A stretch of DNA of 64,000 nucleotides, from NCBI RefSeq assembly GCF_000025625.1, contig NC_013922.1, positions 2,790,001 to 2,854,000 on the forward strand, read 5' to 3'. Positions 18,159-26,610 of this stretch are shown one piece after another. The number at the start of each line of letters is the position of its first letter. Position 1 is the first letter of the stretch. The translations under genes and the position numbers were made by a program. This stretch comes from Natrialba magadii ATCC 43099 (GTDB lineage Archaea > Halobacteriota > Halobacteria > Halobacteriales > Natrialbaceae). The notes beneath the pieces were generated by a model. That model was given only the letters and a program-made list of their open reading frames with translations. It was not told the origin of the DNA and searched no databases.

Positions 18159-18908
18159 ATGTACACCGTGGATCTCCACGCACACACCCGGTTCTTCCAC
18201 GGCCGGCGATCGGTCGGCGACCGGTTCGATCCGTTCGGCACGCGTGTACTTACGAGGATGGCCCACAGGAACGGTCTGGACGGTGTCGCGACGACCAATC
18301 ACGACTACTACACGCCAGTCGAGTCCGCAGCCGTCGCCACGATCCCCGGCATCGAAGTATCGACCACCCACGGACACGTCCTCGTCGTCGGTCCCAACCC
18401 GCCGCGCGAGACGGTGCCACTCGAGTACACGCCGAGAGAGGTCGTCGAGCTGGCACACGAGCGCGACTGTGCGGCGATCGTCGCCCATCCATACCGCGAC
18501 AGCGAGGTGTTGAGCGAGCGATTTGCGGACGTGCCGTTCGACGCAATCGAGATCAACGGAAAGCACCCGCGCACGCGGCCGCTCGTCGAATCGCTGGCGA
18601 CGGAGTGGGAGGTACCGATCGTCGCAGGCAGTGACGCACACGTTCCGTTCGAAGTGGGACGGGCGTACACGATGATCGATGCACCAACGCTCACCCCGGC
18701 AGCGGTCGTCGAGGCGATTCGTGAGGGACGGGTACAGCCGTGTGTCGCGAACGGACCGCTCAATGCAGCGCTTCGCGAGGGATACCGATGGCTCCACGAA
18801 CGAAAGCACCCGGACGACGTGCTGGCCGAGTCCCCGGGGGCGCTCAAGCGACGCGCGATGGAGCAGATGGAGTCGGATGACGTATCGGCCTGGGATCTCC
18901 CTCGTTAA
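18159..18908 (+). CDS. PHP domain metal-dependent phosphoesterase-like protein
   Basis: A 249-residue PHP protein. Metal-ligand motifs are visible in order: 'DLHAHTRFFHG' near the start, 'TTNHDYYT', 'GIEVSTTHGHVLVVG', 'AIVAHPYRDS' and 'VAGSDAHVPFEVG'. PHP proteins hydrolyse phosphoesters (for example nucleotide or sugar phosphates); the substrate here is unknown. I chose MYTVDLHAHT at 18159 because it places the first motif at the N-terminus as usual; the open frame upstream only translates the hexamer repeat. Confidence 0.88.
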   Translation: MYTVDLHAHTRFFHGRRSVGDRFDPFGTRVLTRMAHRNGLDGVATTNHDYYTPVESAAVATIPGIEVSTTHGHVLVVGPNPPRETVPLEYTPREVVELAHERDCAAIVAHPYRDSEVLSERFADVPFDAIEINGKHPRTRPLVESLATEWEVPIVAGSDAHVPFEVGRAYTMIDAPTLTPAAVVEAIREGRVQPCVANGPLNAALREGYRWLHERKHPDDVLAESPGALKRRAMEQMESDDVSAWDLPR

Positions 18909-18955
18909 AATATTGAACCGAGGTGGCGTCCACACTTCGAGGTCAATAGCGTTCT

Positions 18956-18987
18956 GCTGATACGGATCGTTGTCGCGTCGTATCAGC
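18956..18987. repeat. Inverted repeat (9-bp arms)
   Basis: Perfect arms GCTGATACG and CGTATCAGC with a 14-nt spacer, 50 bp beyond the PHP stop. It could be a terminator for the PHP gene or a protein-binding site for the downstream gene. No T-run follows. Confidence 0.5.
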
Positions 18988-19146
18988 GATTGTTGCCCCG
19001 TTGGCACGATCACCAGTACCGAACGACAACGGGCCATATGAAACACGACCCACACAGGGACACCGTACAGCCCCAAGGCCGAGCATACGTCGCTGTACGA
19101 GAAGATAACTTAACCAACGACGCCGCCTCCAACTCGGAGACAACAG

Positions 19147-20229
19147 ATGTCCTCACAAGCGACAGCCAGCACTCACTCGAGTCGATCCGAGACGACCGAC
19201 TCGGAAACGGGGCTCACGGTTGCCGCCGTCGATACGATCCGGGAAATCGATCGCGATCGCTGGAACGAGGTGGTCGAACGCGCCGACCTCGGGACGGTAT
19301 TTCACCGCTACGAGTGGCTTGCGGCGGTCGAACTGGGGATCGGACACCCAGCGAGACACCTGCTGGTCGAAAAGGACTCGAACCTCATCGGCGTCGTCCC
19401 GAACTTCGTCGTGCCGATCCCGAAGACGCCATTTTCCCGGCTAACCTCGATCTATCCCGGCTTCGGCGGCCCGTTACTGACGACCGACGTCGACGACTCA
19501 CTCTCACTCGTACTCGAGACGATCCCAGACTGCTGTTCGCGGCGGACGATCGTGCACGGAATCCGTGCCTGCAACACGAACTTTCTCCGGTACGACGGCG
19601 CGCTGTCTGGGGCTGGCTACGAATCGAATCGCGTCGGCGGGCGATTCGTATTGCCGCTTTCGAACGGCTACGATGCGGTGTTCGATGGGATGGATAGCTC
19701 GAAGCGCCGGGCGATCAGACGGGGGCGAGAGACCGACCACGATATCGTCGAGGCGGAGCTCACGCACCAGGAACTGACGCGCTTCTACGAGCGGTACCGC
19801 CAGCATATGGCGAGCGTCGGCGGGCACGTCTATCCCCGCGCGTTCTTCGAGCAGTTGCGGGAGATGGAAGACCGCATCCTGCTCGCACAGCTCTACGTCG
19901 AGGGTGAGTACGCCGGCGGCTTCCTCGAACTCCTCAACGACGAGCGAAACACCGTTCACGGCTTCTTCGCGGCGATTCCGCCGGCGTACTTCGAGTACTA
20001 CGCCTCCGAACGGCTCTACGACTACGTGTTTCAGTGGGCGATCGAAAACGGCTACGAGGCGTACGATTTCGGCGGCGGTGGCGCGGACTTCCGGGACGGT
20101 GCGTTCACCTTCAAAGAGGAGTTCGGCGGCGAGCTCGTTCCGAACGTCTACTGGGAGCGTGGCACGAATCCAGTCTGGCCGCTCGTCCGTCGAGGGCGGT
20201 CGCTCTATCAGCGCTTCGACGGCGTCTGA
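19147..20229 (+). CDS. FemAB/GNAT-type peptidyl- or aminoacyl-transferase-like protein
   Basis: A 360-residue protein of the FemAB-like double-GNAT fold. Recognisable parts are 'RDRWNEVVERADLGTVFHRYEWL' near the N-terminus, 'MDSSKRRAIRRGRE' in the middle and the C-terminal 'YDYVFQWAIENGYEAYDFGGGG', which is the usual closing motif. In bacteria FemAB proteins add amino acids to cell-wall precursors; haloarchaea lack murein, so the substrate is likely a surface polymer, lipid or protein. N-terminal ~20 residues are Ser/Thr-rich and poorly conserved in look. Single gene. Confidence 0.82.
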   Translation: MSSQATASTHSSRSETTDSETGLTVAAVDTIREIDRDRWNEVVERADLGTVFHRYEWLAAVELGIGHPARHLLVEKDSNLIGVVPNFVVPIPKTPFSRLTSIYPGFGGPLLTTDVDDSLSLVLETIPDCCSRRTIVHGIRACNTNFLRYDGALSGAGYESNRVGGRFVLPLSNGYDAVFDGMDSSKRRAIRRGRETDHDIVEAELTHQELTRFYERYRQHMASVGGHVYPRAFFEQLREMEDRILLAQLYVEGEYAGGFLELLNDERNTVHGFFAAIPPAYFEYYASERLYDYVFQWAIENGYEAYDFGGGGADFRDGAFTFKEEFGGELVPNVYWERGTNPVWPLVRRGRSLYQRFDGV

Positions 20230-20240
20230 GAAACCCGCGT

Positions 20241-20654
20241 TCAGCCGAGCTGTTCGTCGAGAATCAGCCGCGTTTTCGTGCTGACGACTTCCTCCTGGTC
20301 GCGCGCCTTCGTGATTAGATCGTTCACCCCGCGCGTGTCCGCGGCGTCGACCACGAGGACGACGTCCTGTTCGCCCGAGACCATCCAGACGAAGTCGACT
20401 TCCTCCCATTCGGCCATCCGTTCGGAGATGCCCTTCGTGTCGACGTCGACCGCGACGCTGATCTCGAGCATCGCCTTCACGTTGCCCGTGTGCGTCGAAA
20501 TGGTAAAGCGTTCGATGACGTCGTTGTCCATCATCCGTTCGACGCGGTTGCGCACCGTTCCCTCGCTCGTCCCGACCTCGTCTGCGATTTCCGTGTACGG
20601 CGTTCGGGAATCTCGGCGCAGGATATTGAGGATCGATCGGTCGAGTTCGTCCAT
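20241..20654 (-). CDS. Lrp/AsnC family transcriptional regulator
   Basis: A 137-residue regulator. Residues ~1-60 form the Lrp-type winged helix-turn-helix ('LDRSILNILRRDSRTPYTEIADEVGTSEGTVRNRVERM' read in pieces), and the rest is a RAM ligand-binding domain ('AMLEISVAVDVDTKGI', 'VWMVSGEQDVVLVVDA'). It is divergent from carA with 102 bp between starts; two inverted repeats in that gap are likely operators. By context it may control pyrimidine/arginine carbamoyl-phosphate supply and itself, sensing an amino acid. Confidence 0.92.
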   Translation of the reverse strand: MDELDRSILNILRRDSRTPYTEIADEVGTSEGTVRNRVERMMDNDVIERFTISTHTGNVKAMLEISVAVDVDTKGISERMAEWEEVDFVWMVSGEQDVVLVVDAADTRGVNDLITKARDQEEVVSTKTRLILDEQLG

Positions 20655-20690
20655 AGAGATCTGACACTACGAGGGTGGCACACTTACCCA

Positions 20691-20705
20691 TTACGAAATT
20701 CGTAA
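20691..20705. promoter_or_regulatory. Palindromic operator candidate, box 1
   Basis: Perfect inverted repeat TTACGAA-A-TTCGTAA (7-bp arms, one central base) 37 bp upstream of the regulator start and 52 bp upstream of carA. Size and symmetry fit an Lrp-family dimer site. Confidence 0.65.
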
Positions 20706-20722
20706 CTGAGTTTCGAAGACAA

Positions 20723-20757
20723 CACTTATGGCGGTGTGTCCAATACGTAGTTCGTAA
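20723..20757 (+). promoter_or_regulatory. carA promoter with operator box 2 at the start codon
   Basis: An A/T-containing TATA-like element (around ACTTATG, 20723-20729) lies ~28 nt before the carA ATG, fitting a leaderless transcript. A second copy of the palindrome, TACGTA-G-TTCGTA at 20744-20756 (one mismatch between arms), directly abuts the ATG at 20757, so a bound regulator would cover the initiation site. Confidence 0.55.
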
Positions 20758-21833
20758 TGACAGCAGCCTACGTTGCGCTGGAGGGCGGGCACGTACTCGA
20801 GGGACGTGGTCGTGCTTCAGGAACGGCTCGCGGTGAGGTGGTTTTCACTACCGCATACACCGGCTACGAGGAGAGCCTGACCGATCCATCCTACGAGGAA
20901 CAGATTCTCACCTTCTCTTACCCACTGATCGGCAACTACGGCGTGCGAGAAGAACGGTTCGAGGACGACCGCGTCCACCCACGCGCCGTGCTCGCGAAGG
21001 AACTCACCGAAGAGGTCGCCGACTGGCTCGAGACGGAGGGCGTGCCAGCAGTCGACCACCTCGACACGCGAGACGTCGTCACCGACATCCGCGACGGCGG
21101 CGCGATGAAGTGCGGTATCGCCGTTGGCGAGGACGTGACCGAGGAAGATGCACTCGAGCAACTCGAGCAGTGCAAGGCGATGAGCGACCACACCGACATC
21201 GGCGCACAGGTCAGCGTCGACGAACCCACCGTCTACGGTGTGGACAACGACGGCGAAACCGTCGCGCTCGTCGACTGCGGCGCGAAGGGGTCGATCGTCG
21301 ACTCGCTGCTCGCCCGCGACGCGACGGTTCACGTGCTGCCCTACGACGCAGCCGTGAGCGATGTCGAAGCCGCCGATCCGGACCTTCTGTTCATCTCGAA
21401 CGGCCCCGGCGACCCAACGAACTATGAGCAGGCAATCGCGCTCGTCGAGGCGTTCGTCGAGGACACGCCCGTCGCCGGCATCTGTCTCGGCCAGCAGATT
21501 GTCGCCGAAGCGCTCGGTGGCACGACGGCCAAGATGGACTTCGGCCACCGCGGCGTCAACCAGCCGGTGCTCGACCTCGACTCCGGTCAGGTCGTCATGA
21601 CGACCCAGAACCACGGCTACACCGTCGACGAACCCGGCGACTACCTCGAAGTCACCCAGATCAACGTCAACGACGACACGCCGGAAGGACTCGACGGCGT
21701 CGACCACGATATCATCACCCGCCAGTACCACCCCGAAGCGAACCCCGGTCCGGAGGACACCCTCGACTTCTTCGACAACGTCCTCGAGATGGCCGAAAAC
21801 ACGCCCCAGCGAGCGGTTCCGGCAGACGATTGA
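20757..21833 (+). CDS. carA: Carbamoyl-phosphate synthase small subunit (glutaminase)
   Basis: Supplies ammonia from glutamine to CarB for carbamoyl phosphate, the precursor of pyrimidines and arginine. The 358-residue product has the CarA N-terminal domain ('GEVVFTTAYTGYEESLTDPSY') and a class I amidotransferase domain with nucleophile Cys243 in 'GICLGQQ' and His/Glu in 'QYHPEANPGP'. Length is normal. The large subunit gene is not downstream in this window. Divergent from the Lrp-type regulator, with paired palindromes in between. Confidence 0.96.
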   Translation: MTAAYVALEGGHVLEGRGRASGTARGEVVFTTAYTGYEESLTDPSYEEQILTFSYPLIGNYGVREERFEDDRVHPRAVLAKELTEEVADWLETEGVPAVDHLDTRDVVTDIRDGGAMKCGIAVGEDVTEEDALEQLEQCKAMSDHTDIGAQVSVDEPTVYGVDNDGETVALVDCGAKGSIVDSLLARDATVHVLPYDAAVSDVEAADPDLLFISNGPGDPTNYEQAIALVEAFVEDTPVAGICLGQQIVAEALGGTTAKMDFGHRGVNQPVLDLDSGQVVMTTQNHGYTVDEPGDYLEVTQINVNDDTPEGLDGVDHDIITRQYHPEANPGPEDTLDFFDNVLEMAENTPQRAVPADD

Positions 21834-21923
21834 GTTGGGCGCTGTTTTCTCGTTTCTAGGACAGAGGCAGCTGTTTCGCATACAGACTCTGTAGAATCGC
21901 TACACGCCGTCGTCTTACTCCGG

Positions 21924-22331
21924 TTAACACTCCGTATATCCAGTCGCGTCGAAATGGATCTGGTCCGTTTTCACGAGCCGGATTGTCGCTCTGGCACACT
22001 TATCCCTTGGATCAAGATTATGTGATATTGAATGTTCGACTGACTCATCATTGATTGTGACTTTCAACGTATAGTTTCCTGGGTCGTCAACAGGGTTCTC
22101 GAGAGTAGTCATATTCTCCGCTTCGATCGGTTGTGTAGCGGTGTACGTTTCAGCCCCGTCGTCATCCACAACAGCGACGGTCACATCGTGGTCGGTCTCG
22201 TCTTCGTTAAAGATTCGAATGGAGAGTATTCGTACCCCCTCGGTATCTCCGTTTGAGATACGCTCGAGACAACCTGAGATGGCGAGTATGCTGCCCAAGA
22301 CAGCAACAAGAGATGTACGCCGATCAATCAT
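21924..22331 (-). CDS. Small lipoprotein in AT-rich island 1
   Basis: A 135-residue exported lipoprotein: basic N-terminus (MIDRRTS), hydrophobic core and lipobox 'AISGC' with Cys at ~20. The mature part is beta-rich ('VRILSIRIFNEDETDHDVTVAVVDDDG'), like small immunoglobulin-like haloarchaeal lipoproteins. It follows the large exported protein with a 33-bp gap on the same strand, suggesting co-expression. Base composition is visibly less GC-rich than the flanking carA. A similar gene sits in the second island at 47411. Function unknown. Confidence 0.75.
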   Translation of the reverse strand: MIDRRTSLVAVLGSILAISGCLERISNGDTEGVRILSIRIFNEDETDHDVTVAVVDDDGAETYTATQPIEAENMTTLENPVDDPGNYTLKVTINDESVEHSISHNLDPRDKCARATIRLVKTDQIHFDATGYTEC

Positions 22332-22364
22332 CGGAACAGTAGTGCATAAAGATATCATCAAGAT

Positions 22365-24338
22365 TTATTGTGGCGGTGATGCAAATAGCGTGCTATCGTC
22401 GATACCGTCAACGATAGTATCTGCGATCAAATAGTGCGTGTAAGCCCGAAAGCCTTCTCGGTCGTCATTAGTCGCTTCAAATGCACCAAACGATTCAGTC
22501 CCGCTATTGAATTCTAGACGGGCCAGTTTCAGGAGGAACCGTTCAAGATCGCAGTTGATTGAGCTTACAGCTTGATTAAATCGATCTGCAGTGAGTTCCT
22601 GTTCGACTTCCAGCGTCGATATGTCGATTACATCAGGCAGATCACCATTAAGTTGCGATGCAGCTTTGAGATAGGCTAACGCGTAGTACAGATCTAACCC
22701 AGCTGCGGTGGTGTATCCAGTTTCGAATCGTTTCTGTGCTCGCTCAAAATACCCCTTAGCGTTTGATACTGCGTATTCGACATTACGATTGCTATCACCT
22801 GGTGCGTCTTCGAGTTTCTTTCGAACCATCCTTTCTATGTCCTTGTATCGTTCTAGAACGGCCTCTTTTTGAACGGGTCCATCTGGGGGACGGGTAGCCG
22901 TTTCGAGATATTGTTCGCCGTCATCGAGATTGCCATGCGCAAACTCGAGTGCAGAGTCCGCGTACTGGATCTGCTCCGGTTCGCTTACGGCGTCGAAAGA
23001 TAGAGCATCAAAAACGCTGTCGAGCCATGACTGGGCAGACAAAAGGCACTTTTCAATCTGTCCAGTTGTCGCGAGCACCTGATTGACTGATTCTCCTTGG
23101 TATTTAACTCGCTTGTGAGCAGCGGAAATTTTGCTTTCGACTTCTTTGGCTCGGCGTTTGATATTCTGTTCATTGATTTCGCCGTTAGCAGCGCTCTCTC
23201 GAGAAACACTCCCCTTCGAATGAGCCGTCGCACTTCGATAGGCGACTAATTCCCGGAACCGAGTTTCTGCTTCAGCAGCCTCTTCAAGGGCCGTTATCGC
23301 CTCATCTTCAAACCGACTATCCGTGCGGTGGTCGATAGCATCGACATGAGTTTCCGCTTTATCTTTTGCTTCACTGAGGTGTGCATCACTAATCTGGATC
23401 GGTTTTGCAACAGGGGACAACTCGCAACATGACCGGACTTGAACTTCAGGACATGGAGGTCCCCCAGGGCAATCATCAGTTTCGCAAATACTTTCGTCCT
23501 CCTGGTAGATACAGAAAGCACTACCCAGCGCTATCTGATGCCCTCGGTCTATTTCGAAGTGATGGCCGCTATCGGAATTATACATATAATGTCCGTTGTC
23601 AACTTCCCGATTCGCACCGACGTAGTTCCACCCAGCATCAATCCCACCGCCGCCGATTTCCCACTTCCAATCCGCGGAATGAGTGGTCGTATCGAAGTCA
23701 ATCATTGAGGGGATTGGGTCGGGATAACTAATCTCTGCTGACTTGCCTGATGCATCTCGATCAATATCGATCGAACTATCATCTCCAACGCTCGGCGGTC
23801 GAGGCGGTAGCCAAAATGGTGTTCCGTTGTCTAACGCGCTCCATGCAACGTCAAACGCATATTCGGCGAACGCAGTTTGTGGGAAATCGTCATTATTTTC
23901 ATTTTCAAAATATCCATAGATGCTATCGAGTTGTAGATCGACCATAGTAGAGCTAAGTTCTTCAATTGTGACGCGACTGTTGTTTGACGCTGGGAAATGG
24001 GTGGTATCTCGGGCACTATAATTTGTGTCGTCGTAGGCGTTTACCCAGGTCCCAGATTGCCAAGTGTAAAACGAGGCATCGGCGGCGTATTTTTTCCTTT
24101 CGTATCGAATTGCACCGCTATTTGAGACCTCACCGTCACCGGGCATGTCGATGACATAATCGAGTTGGTAATCGACATCATCCATCTCAACATTCAAGGT
24201 ATCAATGGTATTATTCAGATTGCTTTTGTCATCAGTAGCGCTGACACTCGCTTTTCCTGTAACTGATCCTAGTAGGATGCCACTGGTTGCTTTTAAAATG
24301 GCTCTTCTCCTATCCGAATGGTTATTGCCATCAACCAT
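22365..24338 (-). CDS. Large Tat-type exported protein with helical C-terminal half (AT-rich island 1)
   Basis: A 657-residue protein with a twin-arginine-like signal ('SDRRRAILKATSGILLGSVTG'), then an Asn/Asp/Ser/Tyr-rich beta domain (to ~residue 290) and a short Cys-rich patch ('CETDDCPGGPPCPEVQVRSCC'). The second half is strongly helical with regular hydrophobic spacing ('DEAITALEEAAEAETRFREL', 'KGYFERAQKRFETGYTTAAG'), probably a helical bundle or coiled coil. Codon use is AT-rich compared with neighbours, which points to acquisition. I do not recognise the family. It pairs with the lipoprotein gene downstream. Confidence 0.75.
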   Translation of the reverse strand: MVDGNNHSDRRRAILKATSGILLGSVTGKASVSATDDKSNLNNTIDTLNVEMDDVDYQLDYVIDMPGDGEVSNSGAIRYERKKYAADASFYTWQSGTWVNAYDDTNYSARDTTHFPASNNSRVTIEELSSTMVDLQLDSIYGYFENENNDDFPQTAFAEYAFDVAWSALDNGTPFWLPPRPPSVGDDSSIDIDRDASGKSAEISYPDPIPSMIDFDTTTHSADWKWEIGGGGIDAGWNYVGANREVDNGHYMYNSDSGHHFEIDRGHQIALGSAFCIYQEDESICETDDCPGGPPCPEVQVRSCCELSPVAKPIQISDAHLSEAKDKAETHVDAIDHRTDSRFEDEAITALEEAAEAETRFRELVAYRSATAHSKGSVSRESAANGEINEQNIKRRAKEVESKISAAHKRVKYQGESVNQVLATTGQIEKCLLSAQSWLDSVFDALSFDAVSEPEQIQYADSALEFAHGNLDDGEQYLETATRPPDGPVQKEAVLERYKDIERMVRKKLEDAPGDSNRNVEYAVSNAKGYFERAQKRFETGYTTAAGLDLYYALAYLKAASQLNGDLPDVIDISTLEVEQELTADRFNQAVSSINCDLERFLLKLARLEFNSGTESFGAFEATNDDREGFRAYTHYLIADTIVDGIDDSTLFASPPQ

Positions 24339-24728
24339 AGCTCAACATCAACATCACATCATATAAATCTTTAGTTCTTAGATATTAGAAATATTTTATC
24401 TATTGGAGCTCATATAAAACCTTGATCTGGTGAATACCAGTGAATACGGTTGGACATCTGGTTACAAATGACGGTGGTTCCATTTCGGGCGGAGAAAGTG
24501 CTATTTCTCGCAAGGCGGGTTGTTAGTTAGACGATTCCCTGCGACGGAAAGTCGAAACAGCCACCGGTGTGACAGTACACATTGTTCGCCAAACAGCACG
24601 TCGACAAACCAGATAAACCCGGTGGCCCGACACGACAGTGGGTTCGTCAATTGGGACACGTTGTGCTACCTCTTCCCCGGGGCGGCCTTGACAATAGTTG
24701 ACCGCAAAAGTACACCATTCGTTGATGC
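24339..24728. other. Intergenic region upstream of the island-1 exported protein
   Basis: 390 bp without a gene. The first ~100 bp (24339-24425) are very A/T-rich and must contain the promoter of the minus-strand exported-protein gene. The rest is intermediate in GC and lies beyond the SIMPL gene stop. No repeat, RNA gene or clear insertion end was found. Confidence 0.5.
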
Positions 24729-25502
24729 CTATGCCCCGTCGTCTGAGAACCCGTACTCAACCGTCGCGCTCGCCGTGACGCTCACCGGATCCGCATCGAT
24801 CTCGGTCTCGGGTGCGGCGTCAGCAGCGTCATCCGTCTCGTAGGCCACGTCGTGGCGAACCGTACTCACCCGCACGTCACTCGTCGTCACCGCCGTCGTG
24901 CCGGTGAGTTCGACGCCGCGATTCGAGGCGATGTGCTCGGCCTCCTCGTCGGCAGTCGCCAGTGCATCGTCGATTGCATCCTTTCGAAGTTCGGAACGGG
25001 TCTCGTCCCGAACCGTGAAGTTCACTCGACCAACGTCGTCAGCGCCGGCGTCGACCGCGGCGTCGATCACTTCGCCGACGCGCTCGACGTCGTCGAGTGT
25101 CACCTGATAGGAGTGGGTTCCGACGAACTCCTCGACCCCATCCTCGCGTCTCGCCGCCGGCGAGGGGCGGACGCTGTACCGTCCCTCTTCGACGTTGTCT
25201 TCGGGAATCCCCAGGTCGTCGAACGCCTCCCGGAGCTGCTCCGAGCGAGTCGCCAGATCGTCGCTCACCGCGTCGGCTGACTCGTCGACACTCTCGACAC
25301 CGAGACTCATCGTCGCCCGGTCGGGCTCCGTTTCGACCTCGCCGTCGGCAGTAACGGTGATCGTGTTGTCTGTATTTGTCGTGTCCGCATCTTCGCCCGC
25401 CTGCGCGGGATCGTCCGTACTCGAGAGCGCGTTGCCGAGACATCCTGCCGTCGTCGCTGCGACACCGACGGTCGATGCCGCGAGGAACTGTCGTCTGTCC
25501 AT
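24729..25502 (-). CDS. SIMPL (DUF541) domain lipoprotein
   Basis: A 257-residue exported lipoprotein. The N-terminus 'MDRRQFLAASTVGVAATTAGC' combines twin Arg with a lipobox Cys at ~21, as in Tat-exported haloarchaeal lipoproteins. After an acidic linker the SIMPL/DUF541 domain begins 'TITVTADGEVETEPDRATMSLGVES' (given in part) and ends 'VSVTASATVEYGF', the typical first and last strands of the family. Role is unknown; relatives sit in the bacterial periplasm. Start at 25502 rather than the upstream ATG because the signal peptide then begins at residue 1. Confidence 0.86.
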   Translation of the reverse strand: MDRRQFLAASTVGVAATTAGCLGNALSSTDDPAQAGEDADTTNTDNTITVTADGEVETEPDRATMSLGVESVDESADAVSDDLATRSEQLREAFDDLGIPEDNVEEGRYSVRPSPAARREDGVEEFVGTHSYQVTLDDVERVGEVIDAAVDAGADDVGRVNFTVRDETRSELRKDAIDDALATADEEAEHIASNRGVELTGTTAVTTSDVRVSTVRHDVAYETDDAADAAPETEIDADPVSVTASATVEYGFSDDGA

Positions 25503-25668
25503 ACGCTCCCGACACGTGCCACTCAAATAATGATTCGTCAAGCTCAAATCGCTCTTTCAGCGTGCTGTGGGTGTTCGGCTGCCACAGGTGGCGATTAGCG
25601 CCGTCTCGCACGTGCTGGAACGCCACGGAGCGTTCTTGCCGGTCGACGGTGAGTGTCGACTCGACCGT

Positions 25669-26526
25669 ATGGCTGACAGGCTGCTCGTTCCCATCGCGAA
25701 CCCCGAAACCGCCGACCGACTGCTCGATACTGCCGTCGACCTCGCACACGACCGCAACTTGGAACTCGTCGTCCTGTCGGTTGTCACCGTTCCGATGCAG
25801 TTGTCACTCGAGCACGCCCGCGACACGCTCGACATCGAGGACGAAGAGGCGCTGCTCGCGGACGTGGTCGAGCGGGCGCGCGGCTACGGCGTGGACGCAA
25901 CCGGCCGGATTCGATTCGGTCGTGATATCGCGGACGGAATCTGCCATGTCGCCGCGGAACTCGACGCCGCCGCAGTGCTGGTCGGCTGGCGCGGCCGACC
26001 ACAGCGTCGTGACGTCGTACTCGGAAGTCACATCGACACGGTCCTGGCCACTGCGCCGTGTGACGTGCTGGTAAAGCGCATCGACCGAACCGTGACCGAC
26101 GTCGATTCGATCCTCGTTCCCGTCGCTGGCGGCCCGAACACCGAATTTGCGGCCGAAACCGCTGGCGCACTCGCTCGCGCCCACGATGCACGAGTCGAAC
26201 TGCTGACGGTGGTGCCAACGCGAGACGACGAGCAACTGGCCGGTGCGCGCGGGATGCTCACCGAAACGAGTTCGTCGCTCGGCGTCGTCGACTCGGTGAC
26301 GGAGACGGTACTCGAGGGCGACGTAACCGAGACGATTCTGGAGCAGGCCGACGCACACGACGTGGTGGTTATCGGTGCCGCGGAGAGCGGCCTCCTCAGG
26401 AGCGTGCTCGTCGGTGACGTTTCCGAGACGGTGGGCCGAGAGGCCGAGAGTGCGGTCATTATGGCGAAACGCCACCAGGGTGTGTCGAAGACGGTGTGGC
26501 GGCGGGTTCGTGACCGGCTCCGGTAG
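25669..26526 (+). CDS. Tandem universal stress protein (two UspA domains)
   Basis: A 285-residue cytoplasmic protein made of two Usp domains (residues ~1-140 and ~145-275). Domain 1 starts 'ADRLLVPIANPETADRLLD' and domain 2 'VDSILVPVAGGPNTEFAAE'; both end in a Usp-type last strand ('PCDVLVKRI', 'ESAVIMAKR'). The ATP-binding G-2x-G-9x-G(S/T) signature is only partly visible ('GWRGRPQRRDVVLGSHID', 'GAAESGLLRSVLVGDVS'), so nucleotide binding is uncertain. Start at 25669; the frame upstream lacks Usp character. Confidence 0.86.
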   Translation: MADRLLVPIANPETADRLLDTAVDLAHDRNLELVVLSVVTVPMQLSLEHARDTLDIEDEEALLADVVERARGYGVDATGRIRFGRDIADGICHVAAELDAAAVLVGWRGRPQRRDVVLGSHIDTVLATAPCDVLVKRIDRTVTDVDSILVPVAGGPNTEFAAETAGALARAHDARVELLTVVPTRDDEQLAGARGMLTETSSSLGVVDSVTETVLEGDVTETILEQADAHDVVVIGAAESGLLRSVLVGDVSETVGREAESAVIMAKRHQGVSKTVWRRVRDRLR

Positions 26527-26610
26527 CGGCTGGCGAAGTGTCGAAAGAACGAAAGAATGGACAATAGCCTTCCAGAACGCGCTGCTTGCAATTTCGCTAA
26601 GAGTCAGGAG

